Assembly: GCA_009649675.1 (NCBI GenBank)
Contig: WJPL01000002.1
Location: 62,001 to 126,000, forward strand
Length of the DNA stretch: 64,000 nucleotides
Source: Alphaproteobacteria bacterium HT1-32
Lineage (GTDB): Bacteria > Pseudomonadota > Alphaproteobacteria > Rhodospirillales > HT1-32
Direction of reading: 5' to 3'
Shown: one piece after another, positions 1-8,342 of the stretch
How positions within the stretch are numbered: the first letter of the stretch is position 1
Layout: each line of letters starts with the position of its first letter
The notes under the pieces: model-generated
Databases searched by the model: none
What the model saw: only the letters and a program-made list of their open reading frames with translations
What the model was told of the DNA's origin: nothing
Made by a program: the position numbers and the translations under genes

Positions 1-1053
1 CATGACTTTCTTGGCGTAGACTTTCTGGGAGTCGACAACCTTGGCGAAGAAGGGATCTTCCTTCGCAATGCGATCAACAACCACATCCCATGCCTTGAGC
101 TGTTCGGCCATCACCGAATCCGGGGTACGGAAGACCTGCACGCCGCTCTTTTCCTGCAGGGTGACAAGGTCATCTGCATAGCGGGTCGTGTTGTGCCAGT
201 AGAAGTTCGAGCTTTCTGCTTCCGAAGCATATTTCAGGATTGCCTGATGTTCTGCCGGAAGTGCATTGAACTTCTTCTTGTTGAAGGTGACTTCGAAGGT
301 TTCCTGCGACTGGTGATAACTCGCGAGGTGATAGAACTTCGAGACATCCTGCATACCGAAGTCACGGTCAGATGTCGGGTTGTTGAATTCGGCTGCATCG
401 ATCAGGCCGGACTTCATGGCAGGCTGAATTTCGCCGCCCGGAAGCTGCACGACCGACATGCCCATTTCCAGAAGCACGTCTGCGGCAAGACCAACAGTAC
501 GATACTTCAGGCCCTTCATCTGAGAGGCGTCCTTGATTTCTTCCTTGAACCAGCCAAGCGGCTGAGCCGGCATCGGGCTGTTGAAGAAGGAAACCAGGTT
601 CAGGCCAAGGGAACCCATCAGTTCGTCGAACAGTTCCTGTCCGCCGCCATAATGAATCCAGCCCAGCAGTTCCTGAGCGGACCAGCCGAAGCAGGGGCCG
701 GTACCGAACAGCGAGGCAGCCTTTGACTTGGAATACCAGTATGCCGTCACATAATGCGCCGCATCGAGCACGCCGCGATGAACAGCATCCTGCATCTGGC
801 TGGTCTTGACGACCGAATCCACGGCAAGCAGGTCGATCCGCAGATCCTTGCCGGCCATCGCGTGAACGCGATCAACATAGCTTTTTGCATTTTCGAGGAA
901 GATGCCGCCACCCCAGGCAGCCTGCATTTTAAGAACGGTCGGAGCCGCAGTCGCAATATTTGGTGCTGCAACGGTTGCTGCCGCTGCACCGGCGGCAAGT
1001 GCGCCACCCCTGAGGAATTTACGCCGACCTACATTTTCATTTTTATCAGCCAT
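1..1053 (-). CDS. TRAP transporter substrate-binding protein, DctP/TakP-like (3' end beyond window)
   Basis: Periplasmic binding component of a TRAP importer, probably for an organic acid. The frame is open from an ATG at 1053 down to base 1, so the C-terminus is cut by the window edge; the 351 codons present are close to the family's usual length of about 360. The N-terminus is a twin-arginine signal (GRRKFLRGG, then an Ala-rich segment ending ATAAP). The mature part has the TakP-like run WGGGIFLENAKSY. A purine-rich GGGAGAG lies just upstream of the ATG. The permease genes must lie to the left, outside the window. The subfamily (alpha-keto acid / mannitol-chloroaromatic type) is inferred from overall resemblance. 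Confidence 0.88.
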   Translation of the reverse strand, partial: MADKNENVGRRKFLRGGALAAGAAAATVAAPNIATAAPTVLKMQAAWGGGIFLENAKSYVDRVHAMAGKDLRIDLLAVDSVVKTSQMQDAVHRGVLDAAHYVTAYWYSKSKAASLFGTGPCFGWSAQELLGWIHYGGGQELFDELMGSLGLNLVSFFNSPMPAQPLGWFKEEIKDASQMKGLKYRTVGLAADVLLEMGMSVVQLPGGEIQPAMKSGLIDAAEFNNPTSDRDFGMQDVSKFYHLASYHQSQETFEVTFNKKKFNALPAEHQAILKYASEAESSNFYWHNTTRYADDLVTLQEKSGVQVFRTPDSVMAEQLKAWDVVVDRIAKEDPFFAKVVDSQKVYAKKVM

Positions 1054-1323
1054 GACATTTCTCTCCCATGATCATGTCGTTTGTTATGAAACCGGTATGC
1101 CGACCGTTATTTTTTTAATCTGTATCGGCACCGAACAGCTGTTGAAGCTCCCCAAAGGTTTCATATTGATCTGAGGGCACAAACCCTCACGATAGAACAA
1201 GATCATTCGATAGCCTTTGACGATGCGCAAGCGCCGTCATCGTTTCTCAGCAAAAGAATCTGCCCTTATTCCGTCAGATGGAACCGGTGATACCCTAATA
1301 AACGTAGACGGGTCCGCTGAATA
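1054..1323. other. Intergenic region upstream of the TRAP binding protein
   Basis: This 270 bp non-coding stretch separates two leftward genes and should hold the promoter of the TRAP binding protein. A perfect inverted repeat TGAGGG-CACAAA-CCCTCA (1172-1189) is operator-like, and an ACGATG/CATCGT pair lies near 1220-1242. I see no clear -35/-10 pair or small gene. Confidence 0.4.
1172..1189. promoter_or_regulatory. Operator-like inverted repeat
   Basis: TGAGGG and CCCTCA flank a 6-nt spacer, about 120 bp upstream of the TRAP binding-protein start. The size and symmetry fit a dimeric repressor site. No cognate regulator is visible in the window, so this is only a candidate. Confidence 0.3.
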
Positions 1324-2289
1324 TTACGCGACCCGGTCTCCCGGCTGCTTCCCGGCGAAGTAGGCATCGATATTGTCCAGCGCCCGGAAGCCCATTGCAT
1401 CACGAGTCTCAAATGTCGCACTGCCGATATGAGGCAGCATGAAAATGTTCTCGAGTTCGGCGAAGGCCGGATTACCGCCGGGTTCCTTCGCGAAGACATC
1501 CAGACCGGCAGCAGCCAGCTTGCCGGATTTCAGGGCTGCGATCAGTGCGGGTTCATCAATCAGCGCGCCGCGGGCGGTATTCACCACAACCGCGCCATCC
1601 GGCATCAGCCCGATCCGCTGAGCGTTGAGCAGGCCCGTTGTCTCCGGTGTGGCCGGGCAATGCAGGGACAGGAAGTTCGAGACAGCGAGAACACTTTCGA
1701 CCGTATCGTGATAGGTCGCGCCCAGTTCCTTTTCCGGGCTGAGGCGGCTGCGATTATAGTAATGAATGTCCATGTTGAAGCCGCGTGCACAGCGGGCCAT
1801 GGCCTGCCCGACACGGCCCATGCCGATAATGCCGAGTGTCTTGCCGGTCACATGCGAGCCGACCATGAAAGACGGGCTCCAGTGTTTCCATTCACCATTG
1901 CGCATCATCCGGTCGCCTTCGCTGGCGCGTCGCGCTGCACCGAGCAGCAGCAACATGGCAATCTCAGCCGTTGCATCGGACAGGACATCCGGAGTGTTGG
2001 TGACGATGATGCCGCGATCCTTGCAGGCTTTCAGATCACAATGATCGACCCCGACGGAATGATTGGCGATGATTTTCAGCCGGTCCGGCAGCCGGGCCAC
2101 CATATCAGCGGAAAAATGTTCGGAATGGCAGGGCAGGACCGCATCGACATCCTGACATTTCGCGAGAAGCTCTGCCGGTGTGTAGACCTGGTCTTCCAGA
2201 TTTACGCGTACGTCATAATCGCGGGCGGCACGTTCCAGTGTTCTGGCAGAAAGCTTGCGGGGGATCAGCAATACGGGCTTGTCGCTCAT
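1324..2289 (-). CDS. D-2-hydroxyacid dehydrogenase (glyoxylate/hydroxypyruvate reductase-like)
   Basis: A 321-aa NAD(P)-dependent dehydrogenase of the D-isomer-specific 2-hydroxyacid family, interconverting 2-oxo acids and D-2-hydroxy acids. Visible features are the Rossmann motif GMGRVGQ near residue 157, NTARGALID near 238 carrying the substrate-binding Arg, and LPHIGSAT near 286 carrying the catalytic His. The Shine-Dalgarno GGAG is 7 nt before the ATG. It lies downstream of the carboxymuconolactone-decarboxylase-like gene on the same strand but is separated from it by a strong hairpin terminator. Substrate (glyoxylate, hydroxypyruvate or 2-ketogluconate) cannot be fixed from sequence. Confidence 0.9.
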   Translation of the reverse strand: MSDKPVLLIPRKLSARTLERAARDYDVRVNLEDQVYTPAELLAKCQDVDAVLPCHSEHFSADMVARLPDRLKIIANHSVGVDHCDLKACKDRGIIVTNTPDVLSDATAEIAMLLLLGAARRASEGDRMMRNGEWKHWSPSFMVGSHVTGKTLGIIGMGRVGQAMARCARGFNMDIHYYNRSRLSPEKELGATYHDTVESVLAVSNFLSLHCPATPETTGLLNAQRIGLMPDGAVVVNTARGALIDEPALIAALKSGKLAAAGLDVFAKEPGGNPAFAELENIFMLPHIGSATFETRDAMGFRALDNIDAYFAGKQPGDRVA

Positions 2290-2310
2290 CGGGTCACTCC
2301 GGAAAAGGAA

Positions 2311-2344
2311 AAGGGTCAGCGGATAGGCACGTCCGCTGACCCTT
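2311..2344 (-). terminator. Rho-independent terminator after the CMD-like gene
   Basis: A perfect 13-bp inverted repeat (AAGGGTCAGCGGA at 2311-2323 and its complement at 2332-2344) has an 8-nt loop. Read on the minus strand it ends in TTTTCC. It lies between the CMD-like gene and the dehydrogenase start at 2289. Confidence 0.8.
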
Positions 2345-2392
2345 AAACCATTTCACATCTGCCCGTAAACGCCGGAAACGGGCTTTTCCGGA

Positions 2393-2773
2393 TTACAGAA
2401 GCCCTTCTTCCTCCAGAACCTTGCGTGCAACACGGAAGCATTCGAGGGATTGCGGCACCCCGCAGTAAATGCCGATGACATGAATAATGGCCCGGATTTC
2501 CTCTTTGCTGACACCGTTGGTGATCGCGCCACGGCAATGAATTTCCCATTCATGCATCTTGCCGAGGGCGCCAATCATCGACAGGTTCATCATTGAGCGG
2601 GTTTTCATGTCGATGGTTTCATCGCCCCAGCCAAAGCCCCAGCACCATGCGGTCATGGCTTCCTGAAACGGCAGGGTAAAATCGTCGGCGGCTGCGAGGT
2701 TTTTCTCGACATATTCTGCGCCCAGAGTTGCCTTGCGCTTGGCCAGGCCGGCTTCGAAAAGCTTGTCGTCCAT
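2393..2773 (-). CDS. Carboxymuconolactone decarboxylase family protein
   Basis: A 126-aa all-helical protein of the CMD/AhpD-like fold. The C-terminal half carries the usual signature: NGVSKEEIRAIIHVIGIYCGVPQSLECF, written here in parts as NGVSKEEIRAI, then HVIGIYCG, then ECF. It has an acidic Trp-rich middle (WCWGFGWGDE). GGAGACGAT precedes the ATG. True 4-carboxymuconolactone decarboxylases act in protocatechuate degradation, but no other gene of that pathway is nearby, so this paralogue's role is open. It could also be a peroxidase-like or stress-related CMD protein. Confidence 0.85.
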   Translation of the reverse strand: MDDKLFEAGLAKRKATLGAEYVEKNLAAADDFTLPFQEAMTAWCWGFGWGDETIDMKTRSMMNLSMIGALGKMHEWEIHCRGAITNGVSKEEIRAIIHVIGIYCGVPQSLECFRVARKVLEEEGLL

Positions 2774-3028
2774 TGATCGTCTCCTGTTATTGAGATTTCA
2801 CCGGGCAATAATCGTCTGGTGATTGTGTCTTCATATCCGTGCCGAAGGCTGCGCATTTTCAAGAGAAAAGCAATTGTCCGGATAAAATAATTTGCAGTGC
2901 CGGGGCCTTTCGCCACATGCGGAACCTGTGCCGCCGAACATTCCTGATATGTGGATTTTGCAGGTTTCGGACAAACCCGATTTGGTCTAGCGTTCGACAG
3001 GATAACAATATTCAGGGATGAAACAGCG
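2774..3028. other. Divergent promoter region, CMD gene / aminotransferase
   Basis: This 255 bp non-coding stretch lies between a leftward and a rightward gene and must contain both promoters. I cannot identify a convincing -35/-10 pair or operator by eye. The in-frame extension of the aminotransferase (from a GTG at 2951) is treated as non-coding because the ATG at 3029 has an AGGGA ribosome site and starts the conserved protein. Confidence 0.4.
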
Positions 3029-4294
3029 ATGACCAGCTTGCAGGAATGGACGGAACGCGCGGACAGAGTGTTACCGGCAGGCGGGTTCGGCAATTTCGAC
3101 CCGGGTATTGTTATTCGTGAAGGTCACGGCGCTCATGTTTGGGATGAAGACGGCAATAAATATATCGATTATCTGATCGGCTCCGGCCCGATGATTGTTG
3201 GTCACAGCCATCCGGAAGTGGTCGAGGTCGTGACCGAGCAGGTGGCAAAGGGCTTTACCTTCTTTGCCAACAACGCCAGCGGAATTGAACTGGCGGAAGA
3301 AATCACGGATGCGGTTGCCTGTGCCGATCAGGTCCGTTTTGTCAGCACCGGAAGTGAAGCCGACATGTATGCGATGCGGCTGGCCCGCGCCCATACCCGT
3401 CGTGACAAGATCATGAAATTCGAAGGTGGTTATCACGGCATGTCGTCAGAAGGTCTGATGAGCCTTGCGCCGACGAAGCTGGTGAATTTCCCGCAGGCAA
3501 TGCCGGACTCAGCCGGAATTCCGGCGGCCGTCCGTGACAACATGATTGTCGCGCCTTTCAATGATCTGGAAATGGCCCGGCAGCTGCTGGAGGAATATGC
3601 CGATGAGATTGCCTGTGTCATCGTTGAGCCGTTGCAGCGTCTGATTCCACCAGCCCCCGGTTTCCTCGAAATGCTGCGGGCGGAGACCACGCGCCACGGT
3701 ATCGTGCTGATTTTCGACGAGGTGGTGACCGGCTTCCGTCTGGCCTATGGCGGTGCCCAGCAGAAATATGGGGTGGTCCCTGATCTCTGTACTCTGGGGA
3801 AAGCCATTGGCGGCGGATTTCCGCTGGCGGCGATTGCCGGGAAGGCTGAGATCATGGCGCATTTTGACGTGAAAAAGGCCGGACCTGATGGTTTCACGAC
3901 CCAGATCGGTACACTCAGTGGCAATCCGGTTGCCTCGGTGGCGGGTCTGAAGACGCTGGAAATTCTCAACCGGCCGGGTTCATACGAGCATATCTATGCC
4001 TGTGGCAAAACCATCATAGAGGCACTGGCCACACATCTCGGGGCCGCCGGTATTCCGCACCGCGTTGTCGGTGATCCGGTCATGTTCGATGTGGTGTTTG
4101 TGGATCATGATGTGCGTGATTACCGGGGCATCATGAAAGGTAACGCGGTGCGGGCGGCAAAATTCAACAGCCTGATCCGGGATAAGGGAATCCTGAAATC
4201 GCCGTCGAAGCATTATATCTCGCTGGCCCTGTCGGATGAGGATATCGAGCAGACGGTCAGTGCTATCGCAGAATCCGCCAGGCTGCTGGATTAG
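3029..4294 (+). CDS. Class III aminotransferase, glutamate-1-semialdehyde aminomutase-like
   Basis: A 421-aa fold-type I PLP enzyme. Seen in order: substrate/phosphate segment STGSEADMYAMRLAR, FEGGYHG, VEPLQR, the PLP-Asp motif IFDEVVTGFR, and the PLP-lysine segment TLGKAIGGGFPL. The order and length fit glutamate-1-semialdehyde aminomutases and their omega-transaminase relatives. The start at 3029 follows AGGGA by 10 nt; an upstream GTG would add 26 residues of unconserved sequence. It is monocistronic and convergent with the esterase gene. A role in haem synthesis is unlikely for an alphaproteobacterium, which would use ALA synthase, so a catabolic transaminase or aminomutase is more likely. 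Confidence 0.88.
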   Translation: MTSLQEWTERADRVLPAGGFGNFDPGIVIREGHGAHVWDEDGNKYIDYLIGSGPMIVGHSHPEVVEVVTEQVAKGFTFFANNASGIELAEEITDAVACADQVRFVSTGSEADMYAMRLARAHTRRDKIMKFEGGYHGMSSEGLMSLAPTKLVNFPQAMPDSAGIPAAVRDNMIVAPFNDLEMARQLLEEYADEIACVIVEPLQRLIPPAPGFLEMLRAETTRHGIVLIFDEVVTGFRLAYGGAQQKYGVVPDLCTLGKAIGGGFPLAAIAGKAEIMAHFDVKKAGPDGFTTQIGTLSGNPVASVAGLKTLEILNRPGSYEHIYACGKTIIEALATHLGAAGIPHRVVGDPVMFDVVFVDHDVRDYRGIMKGNAVRAAKFNSLIRDKGILKSPSKHYISLALSDEDIEQTVSAIAESARLLD

Positions 4295-4327
4295 ATCCGG
4301 CGGTCCGGGTTCCGCAGGGGGCGGTGG

Positions 4328-5146
4328 TCAGATTGCGCCGATTTTCTGCAACCGCTCCAGAACCAGCTTCATGGTTTCCGCCCGGAAGCTGTGTCCGCCC
4401 TTGAAAAGGCAGAAAGACAGGTTCTTTCCTGCTGGTGACTGTTGTTCCTCGCAGGTCATCTGACCGAAAGGGAAGGGGGTCTTGTCGCCATAATGTCCAT
4501 AAGCGGCATACATGGATAAGACATCATGCACGTCACCCTGCTGCGTCTCCCGGATCTTTCGCCCGGTGAGCGGTACGGTCTGGTCGGCGTCGCCGTGAAT
4601 ATGAAGCAGGTGAGCAGGCGGGGTTGTGCAGGTCTGCGGTATCGGACGCCAGAAGGTGCCGGACATGGGGACAAAGGCAGCAAACATCCTGCTGCGATGA
4701 CAGGCCAGCGTCCAGACCATCATGCCGCCCGCAGAAAACCCGGTGGCGACCAGCCGGTTGCGGTCAATCGGGAATCTTGCGGTCACATCTTCAATCAGGC
4801 GGTCAAAGTATGGCAGTTCATCGACGCTGGTCTCTGCATTCCATGAGGGGGCACCGGGCAGTGACCAGCCGGTTCCCGAGGACTTCGTTGCGATCAGGGC
4901 AAAGCCCAGGTCTGTGACGATTTTACGCAGGCTTTTGTTTGCCATCACACCGGCGGCGGTTCCCCGGTGCCCGTGAGAGTAGATGACTGCCCCGACGGGT
5001 GTTGCGCCATCATGGCCCTGCGGCATGTCTATCCGGTAGATGCGGTCGCCTATGACACAGTCGCTATCAGGGCCGCAGGCTGTGGCGCCGGATGACACAA
5101 CGGTCAGGCCAACCAGAATGGCGAGCAGGGCGATGGGGAAATGCAT
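4328..5146 (-). CDS. Secreted alpha/beta-hydrolase esterase (PHB depolymerase / feruloyl esterase-like)
   Basis: A 272-aa protein with a cleavable signal peptide (residues 1-23, hydrophobic LLAILVGLTVV, ending ATA). The nucleophile elbow is GFSAGG near residue 143, followed by HGDADQTVPL carrying the acid and GGHSF carrying the catalytic His. This order matches LpqC/esterase-PHB-type polyester or feruloyl esterases. It probably acts in the periplasm or outside the cell on a short ester. It is transcribed divergently from the AstE-like gene across about 215 bp. Confidence 0.85.
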   Translation of the reverse strand: MHFPIALLAILVGLTVVSSGATACGPDSDCVIGDRIYRIDMPQGHDGATPVGAVIYSHGHRGTAAGVMANKSLRKIVTDLGFALIATKSSGTGWSLPGAPSWNAETSVDELPYFDRLIEDVTARFPIDRNRLVATGFSAGGMMVWTLACHRSRMFAAFVPMSGTFWRPIPQTCTTPPAHLLHIHGDADQTVPLTGRKIRETQQGDVHDVLSMYAAYGHYGDKTPFPFGQMTCEEQQSPAGKNLSFCLFKGGHSFRAETMKLVLERLQKIGAI

Positions 5147-5362
5147 GTGATCCGGTCCTGTTGAAGCTGCCAGTCTGGCCGTTCGGATTTGCCCCCGGCC
5201 ATGCGTTTAGGCAATGACTGATTGCCGACTTCAAGCACAATTTACCCGGGGCTGACTGCCCGCCGGCATGCGACAATGAAAAACCCTGTTCAGAGGGCTG
5301 GTATAGGACGCGCTGGATAGGTAAATGTACCTGTCTTATGACTTTTTGAACTGGACCCGATC

Positions 5363-6322
5363 ATGACTGTGCGTACCTATCCTGTTGAACTGACTGCTCC
5401 GGATATTGAGCCTTATCGTAAGGGAAACACCGGAATTGAGTTTGTTACGACCTTTGACAGCGGGATCGCCGGTCCGCATGTGATGATTAATGCCGTCACC
5501 CACGGCAATGAAATCTGTGGTGCAATTGCTCTCGACAAGCTGTTCAAGGCCGGCGTGAAGCCGCTGCGGGGCAAGCTGACGCTGGGGTTCATCAACCACA
5601 TGGCCTATCACACCTTTGATGCCGGAAAGCCGGGCGACAGCCGTTTTGTCGATGAAGACTTCAACCGTGTCTGGGTTGAAGAACGTCTCGACGGCACGGA
5701 AGATACAGTTGAACTGCGCCGCGCCCGCGAGCTGCGCCCGCTGTTCGATACGGTCGACATGATGCTCGATATTCATTCCATGAGCACTTATTCCAAGCCG
5801 CTGATGATCTGCAACGGCCTCGACAAGGAGGTCGCCCTGACGGAGAAGGTGAACTATCCCGGCCACATCATGTGCGGTTCCGGCCATGTTGTCGGCAAAC
5901 GGCTGATCGAATATACGCCGTTCAATGATACGTCGAACAACAAGGTCGCGATGCTGGTTGAGTGCGGTCAGCACTGGGCTGCGGAAACCGGCCGTATTGC
6001 AATGGATACGGCGCTGCATTTCCTGCGTGCCACAGAAACGGTCTCAGCCGACTTCCTGAATGAGCATTTCTCTGATGTTGGCCGCAACCCGGAGAAGGCA
6101 GAGATGTGGGAAGTGACCGCAGGTGTCACCGCGAAGACCGACAACTTCAATTTCGTTCAGGAATTCATCGGCATGGAAGTGATCGAGAAGGCGGGCACGG
6201 TCATTGCCAATGACGGCGGTGAGGAAGTTGTCACACCTTACGATAACTGCCTGCTGATGATGCCGAACTATACCCCCGGCGCCGGTGCCCGCAGACTGCG
6301 CCTGTGCAAGCGGATGAAGTGA
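5363..6322 (+). CDS. Succinylglutamate desuccinylase / aspartoacylase family metallohydrolase
   Basis: A 319-aa zinc carboxypeptidase-fold (M14/AstE-ASPA) protein. The zinc-binding H-x-x-E is in VTHGNEICGA near residue 47, and the third ligand is in the segment DIHSMSTY near residue 138. The FVDEDFNRVW segment is typical of the family. Members remove an acyl group from N-acyl amino acids or related amides. None of the rest of the ast arginine pathway is nearby, so the substrate is undetermined. The gene ends just before a strong terminator and appears to be transcribed alone. Confidence 0.87.
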   Translation: MTVRTYPVELTAPDIEPYRKGNTGIEFVTTFDSGIAGPHVMINAVTHGNEICGAIALDKLFKAGVKPLRGKLTLGFINHMAYHTFDAGKPGDSRFVDEDFNRVWVEERLDGTEDTVELRRARELRPLFDTVDMMLDIHSMSTYSKPLMICNGLDKEVALTEKVNYPGHIMCGSGHVVGKRLIEYTPFNDTSNNKVAMLVECGQHWAAETGRIAMDTALHFLRATETVSADFLNEHFSDVGRNPEKAEMWEVTAGVTAKTDNFNFVQEFIGMEVIEKAGTVIANDGGEEVVTPYDNCLLMMPNYTPGAGARRLRLCKRMK

Positions 6323-6352
6323 TCGCCTGAAAACAGCGATCCTGAACAGAAA

Positions 6353-6389
6353 GCCCGTCCGCCGTATCCCGGCGGGCGGGTCTTTTTTT
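6353..6389 (+). terminator. Rho-independent terminator
   Basis: GCCCGTCCGCC pairs with GGCGGGCGGGT across a 6-nt loop (one G-T pair), followed by a run of seven T at 6383-6389. It ends the AstE-like transcript, and it argues against the GTG at 6402 as the start of the next gene. Confidence 0.9.
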
Positions 6390-6467
6390 GTTCCCCCGGC
6401 AGTGCGGACTCCCGTCTCTCAGCCGGAGAGACTATTTTGCAGCGGAAGAACTTACCGGACAGGCTTG

Positions 6468-8342
6468 ATGGTCAGAGCAGGGTTGCAGCGGAGGTCGCGT
6501 TGGATGCTGGCGCTGGTGGCCATTGCCGTCGCCGGAATTGCAGTCTGGCAGGCGACTTACTGGACACGTGCATTCGCACTCGACAATCTGCGCGAACGCA
6601 GTGCCGGGGTGTTGCGTCTGACTGTTGATAACCTTGGTGTCGAACTGGCGCGGTTCATTTTCCTGCCACGGGTTCTCTCCACCAATCCGGCCCTGTTGTC
6701 GGCGGTTGATACACGGGCTGACGGGGTCGCTCTCAGCAGGGCTGACCGGACGCTTGAACAGATAGAGGGCGTTACCGGGGCGGCGGATATTTTTCTTTAT
6801 GATGTCGGCGGGACGGTCATCGCCGGGCGCTCTGCGAGAGGCGGACCTTCGGTGATCGGTGAAAACCTGGCTGGCACGCCCTTCTTCATGGCAGCACTTG
6901 AGGGTCGGTTGGGGCGGTTTTTTACGGTTGAGACTGCAACGCGGGTGCCGATCTATGCCTATGCCCACGCCGTTCGCAGCAGAGGTGTGGTCCGGGGTGT
7001 GGTGGTGGTGGTGATCGATCTCGGGCGGGCGCAGGACAAGTTCAAACTACTTTCAGCAGAGCATGAAATCATCGTCAGTGACCGGGAAGATGTCATCTTC
7101 CTGTCCAGTAATCCGGACTGGCGTCTGCAAAGCCTGCGCCCGCTGACGACAGCAGACCGCAAGGCAATCGAACTTGATGGACGATATTCCGGTGTGCCGG
7201 TCGGGCAGTCATCAATCGGCATTCAGTCGCGGCAGGGGGATCTGCTAACCCTGTCCACGGGGCTTTCGGATAACCATCCCGGTCCGGCAGGGCCGGAGTT
7301 CCTGCGTCTTGAGCGTCCCCTGACCAAGGCAGACTGGCAGGTTGCCATTCTGGTCGATACCTCGCTGGTCCGGCGCCAGACTGCGGTGGCCGGGTTTGCG
7401 GCACTGATTGCCGTCATCAGTCTGCTTTTGCTGGTCACGGCGGTTTATCAGCGCCGGCGACGAATCCATGAACGTCTGGCTTTTCAGACGGATGCCAATA
7501 TCCGGCTGGAGGAGCGGGTGCATGAACGCACCGCAGAACTGACCGAGACAAACCGGCAACTGCATGCATCGGTTCTGGAGCGTCAGAAGGCGGAGGATAA
7601 TCTTCGGCTGGCGCAGGAAGAACTGATCCAGACGTCAAAGCTGGCGGCGCTGGGACAGATGTCAGCCGGGTTGAGCCATGAACTGAATCAACCCCTGGCG
7701 GCGATCCGGTCTTATGCCGATAACGCCCGGGCTTATCTGGAACGCGGACAGGCGGATAAGGTTCTGAATAACCTGTCCGGGATCGGGGAACTGACCGAAC
7801 GGATGGCGCGAATTATCCGGAATTTGCGAACCTATGCCCGGAACGAGAAAACCCCGGTCCGTCCGGTCTTATTGTCCGATGCGCTTGATCAGGCTGTGTC
7901 TCTTCTGGAAGCCCCCCTGCGCGATGCGGGAGCCGTTCTGCGTATCGAAAACCCGGATCGCAAGGAACGGGTGATGGGGGGTGATATTCGCCTGCAACAG
8001 GTGTTCATCAACCTCATTTCCAATGCAATTGACGCGGTGACCGGGCAGCCTCAACGTGACATTCTGATTGCGGTCACCTGTGAGCCGGAGGTTGTTACCT
8101 GCACCGTCAGGGACAGCGGAACAGGTATCAGTCCGGATGATCTCGGTCGCGTGTTCGATCCCTTCTTCTCGACGAAAGAGGTGGGGATGGGCACCGGACT
8201 TGGTTTGTCCATTACATATGGAATTGTACAGTTGTTTGGTGGTCAGATTACAGCCGCGAACCATCCGGATGGCGGCGCCCTGTTTACGCTGCGCCTGAGA
8301 CGGGTGACAGCAGATCGTAATACCGCGGAGGGAAAGACATGA
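6468..8342 (+). CDS. dctB: Sensor histidine kinase DctB-like (C4-dicarboxylate sensing)
   Basis: A membrane histidine kinase of 624 aa. A first TM helix (LALVAIAVAGIAVW) precedes a periplasmic sensor domain of about 260 residues with a PDC-like layout. A second TM helix (AALIAVISLLLLVTAV) leads to a coiled coil and the H-box HELNQPLAAIRSY with phospho-acceptor His near residue 404. The N, G1 and G2 boxes follow (NLISNAIDAV, DSGTGIS, GMGTGLGLSI). HELNQP is characteristic of the DctB/NtrB-like kinase class. The ATG at 6468 is preferred because the earlier in-frame GTG at 6402 sits 13 nt after a terminator. Its stop overlaps dctD by 4 nt. It probably controls the adjacent dctPQM. Confidence 0.9.
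   Translation: MVRAGLQRRSRWMLALVAIAVAGIAVWQATYWTRAFALDNLRERSAGVLRLTVDNLGVELARFIFLPRVLSTNPALLSAVDTRADGVALSRADRTLEQIEGVTGAADIFLYDVGGTVIAGRSARGGPSVIGENLAGTPFFMAALEGRLGRFFTVETATRVPIYAYAHAVRSRGVVRGVVVVVIDLGRAQDKFKLLSAEHEIIVSDREDVIFLSSNPDWRLQSLRPLTTADRKAIELDGRYSGVPVGQSSIGIQSRQGDLLTLSTGLSDNHPGPAGPEFLRLERPLTKADWQVAILVDTSLVRRQTAVAGFAALIAVISLLLLVTAVYQRRRRIHERLAFQTDANIRLEERVHERTAELTETNRQLHASVLERQKAEDNLRLAQEELIQTSKLAALGQMSAGLSHELNQPLAAIRSYADNARAYLERGQADKVLNNLSGIGELTERMARIIRNLRTYARNEKTPVRPVLLSDALDQAVSLLEAPLRDAGAVLRIENPDRKERVMGGDIRLQQVFINLISNAIDAVTGQPQRDILIAVTCEPEVVTCTVRDSGTGISPDDLGRVFDPFFSTKEVGMGTGLGLSITYGIVQLFGGQITAANHPDGGALFTLRLRRVTADRNTAEGKT

Noticed and set aside
2951-3028. N-terminal extension of the aminotransferase from a GTG at 2951
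   Set aside because: The added 26 residues are unconserved and would overlap the promoter region. The ATG at 3029 has a proper ribosome site.
6402-6467. GTG at 6402 as the dctB start
   Set aside because: It is 13 nt after a strong terminator, leaving no space for a promoter and ribosome site. The ATG at 6468 is the better choice.
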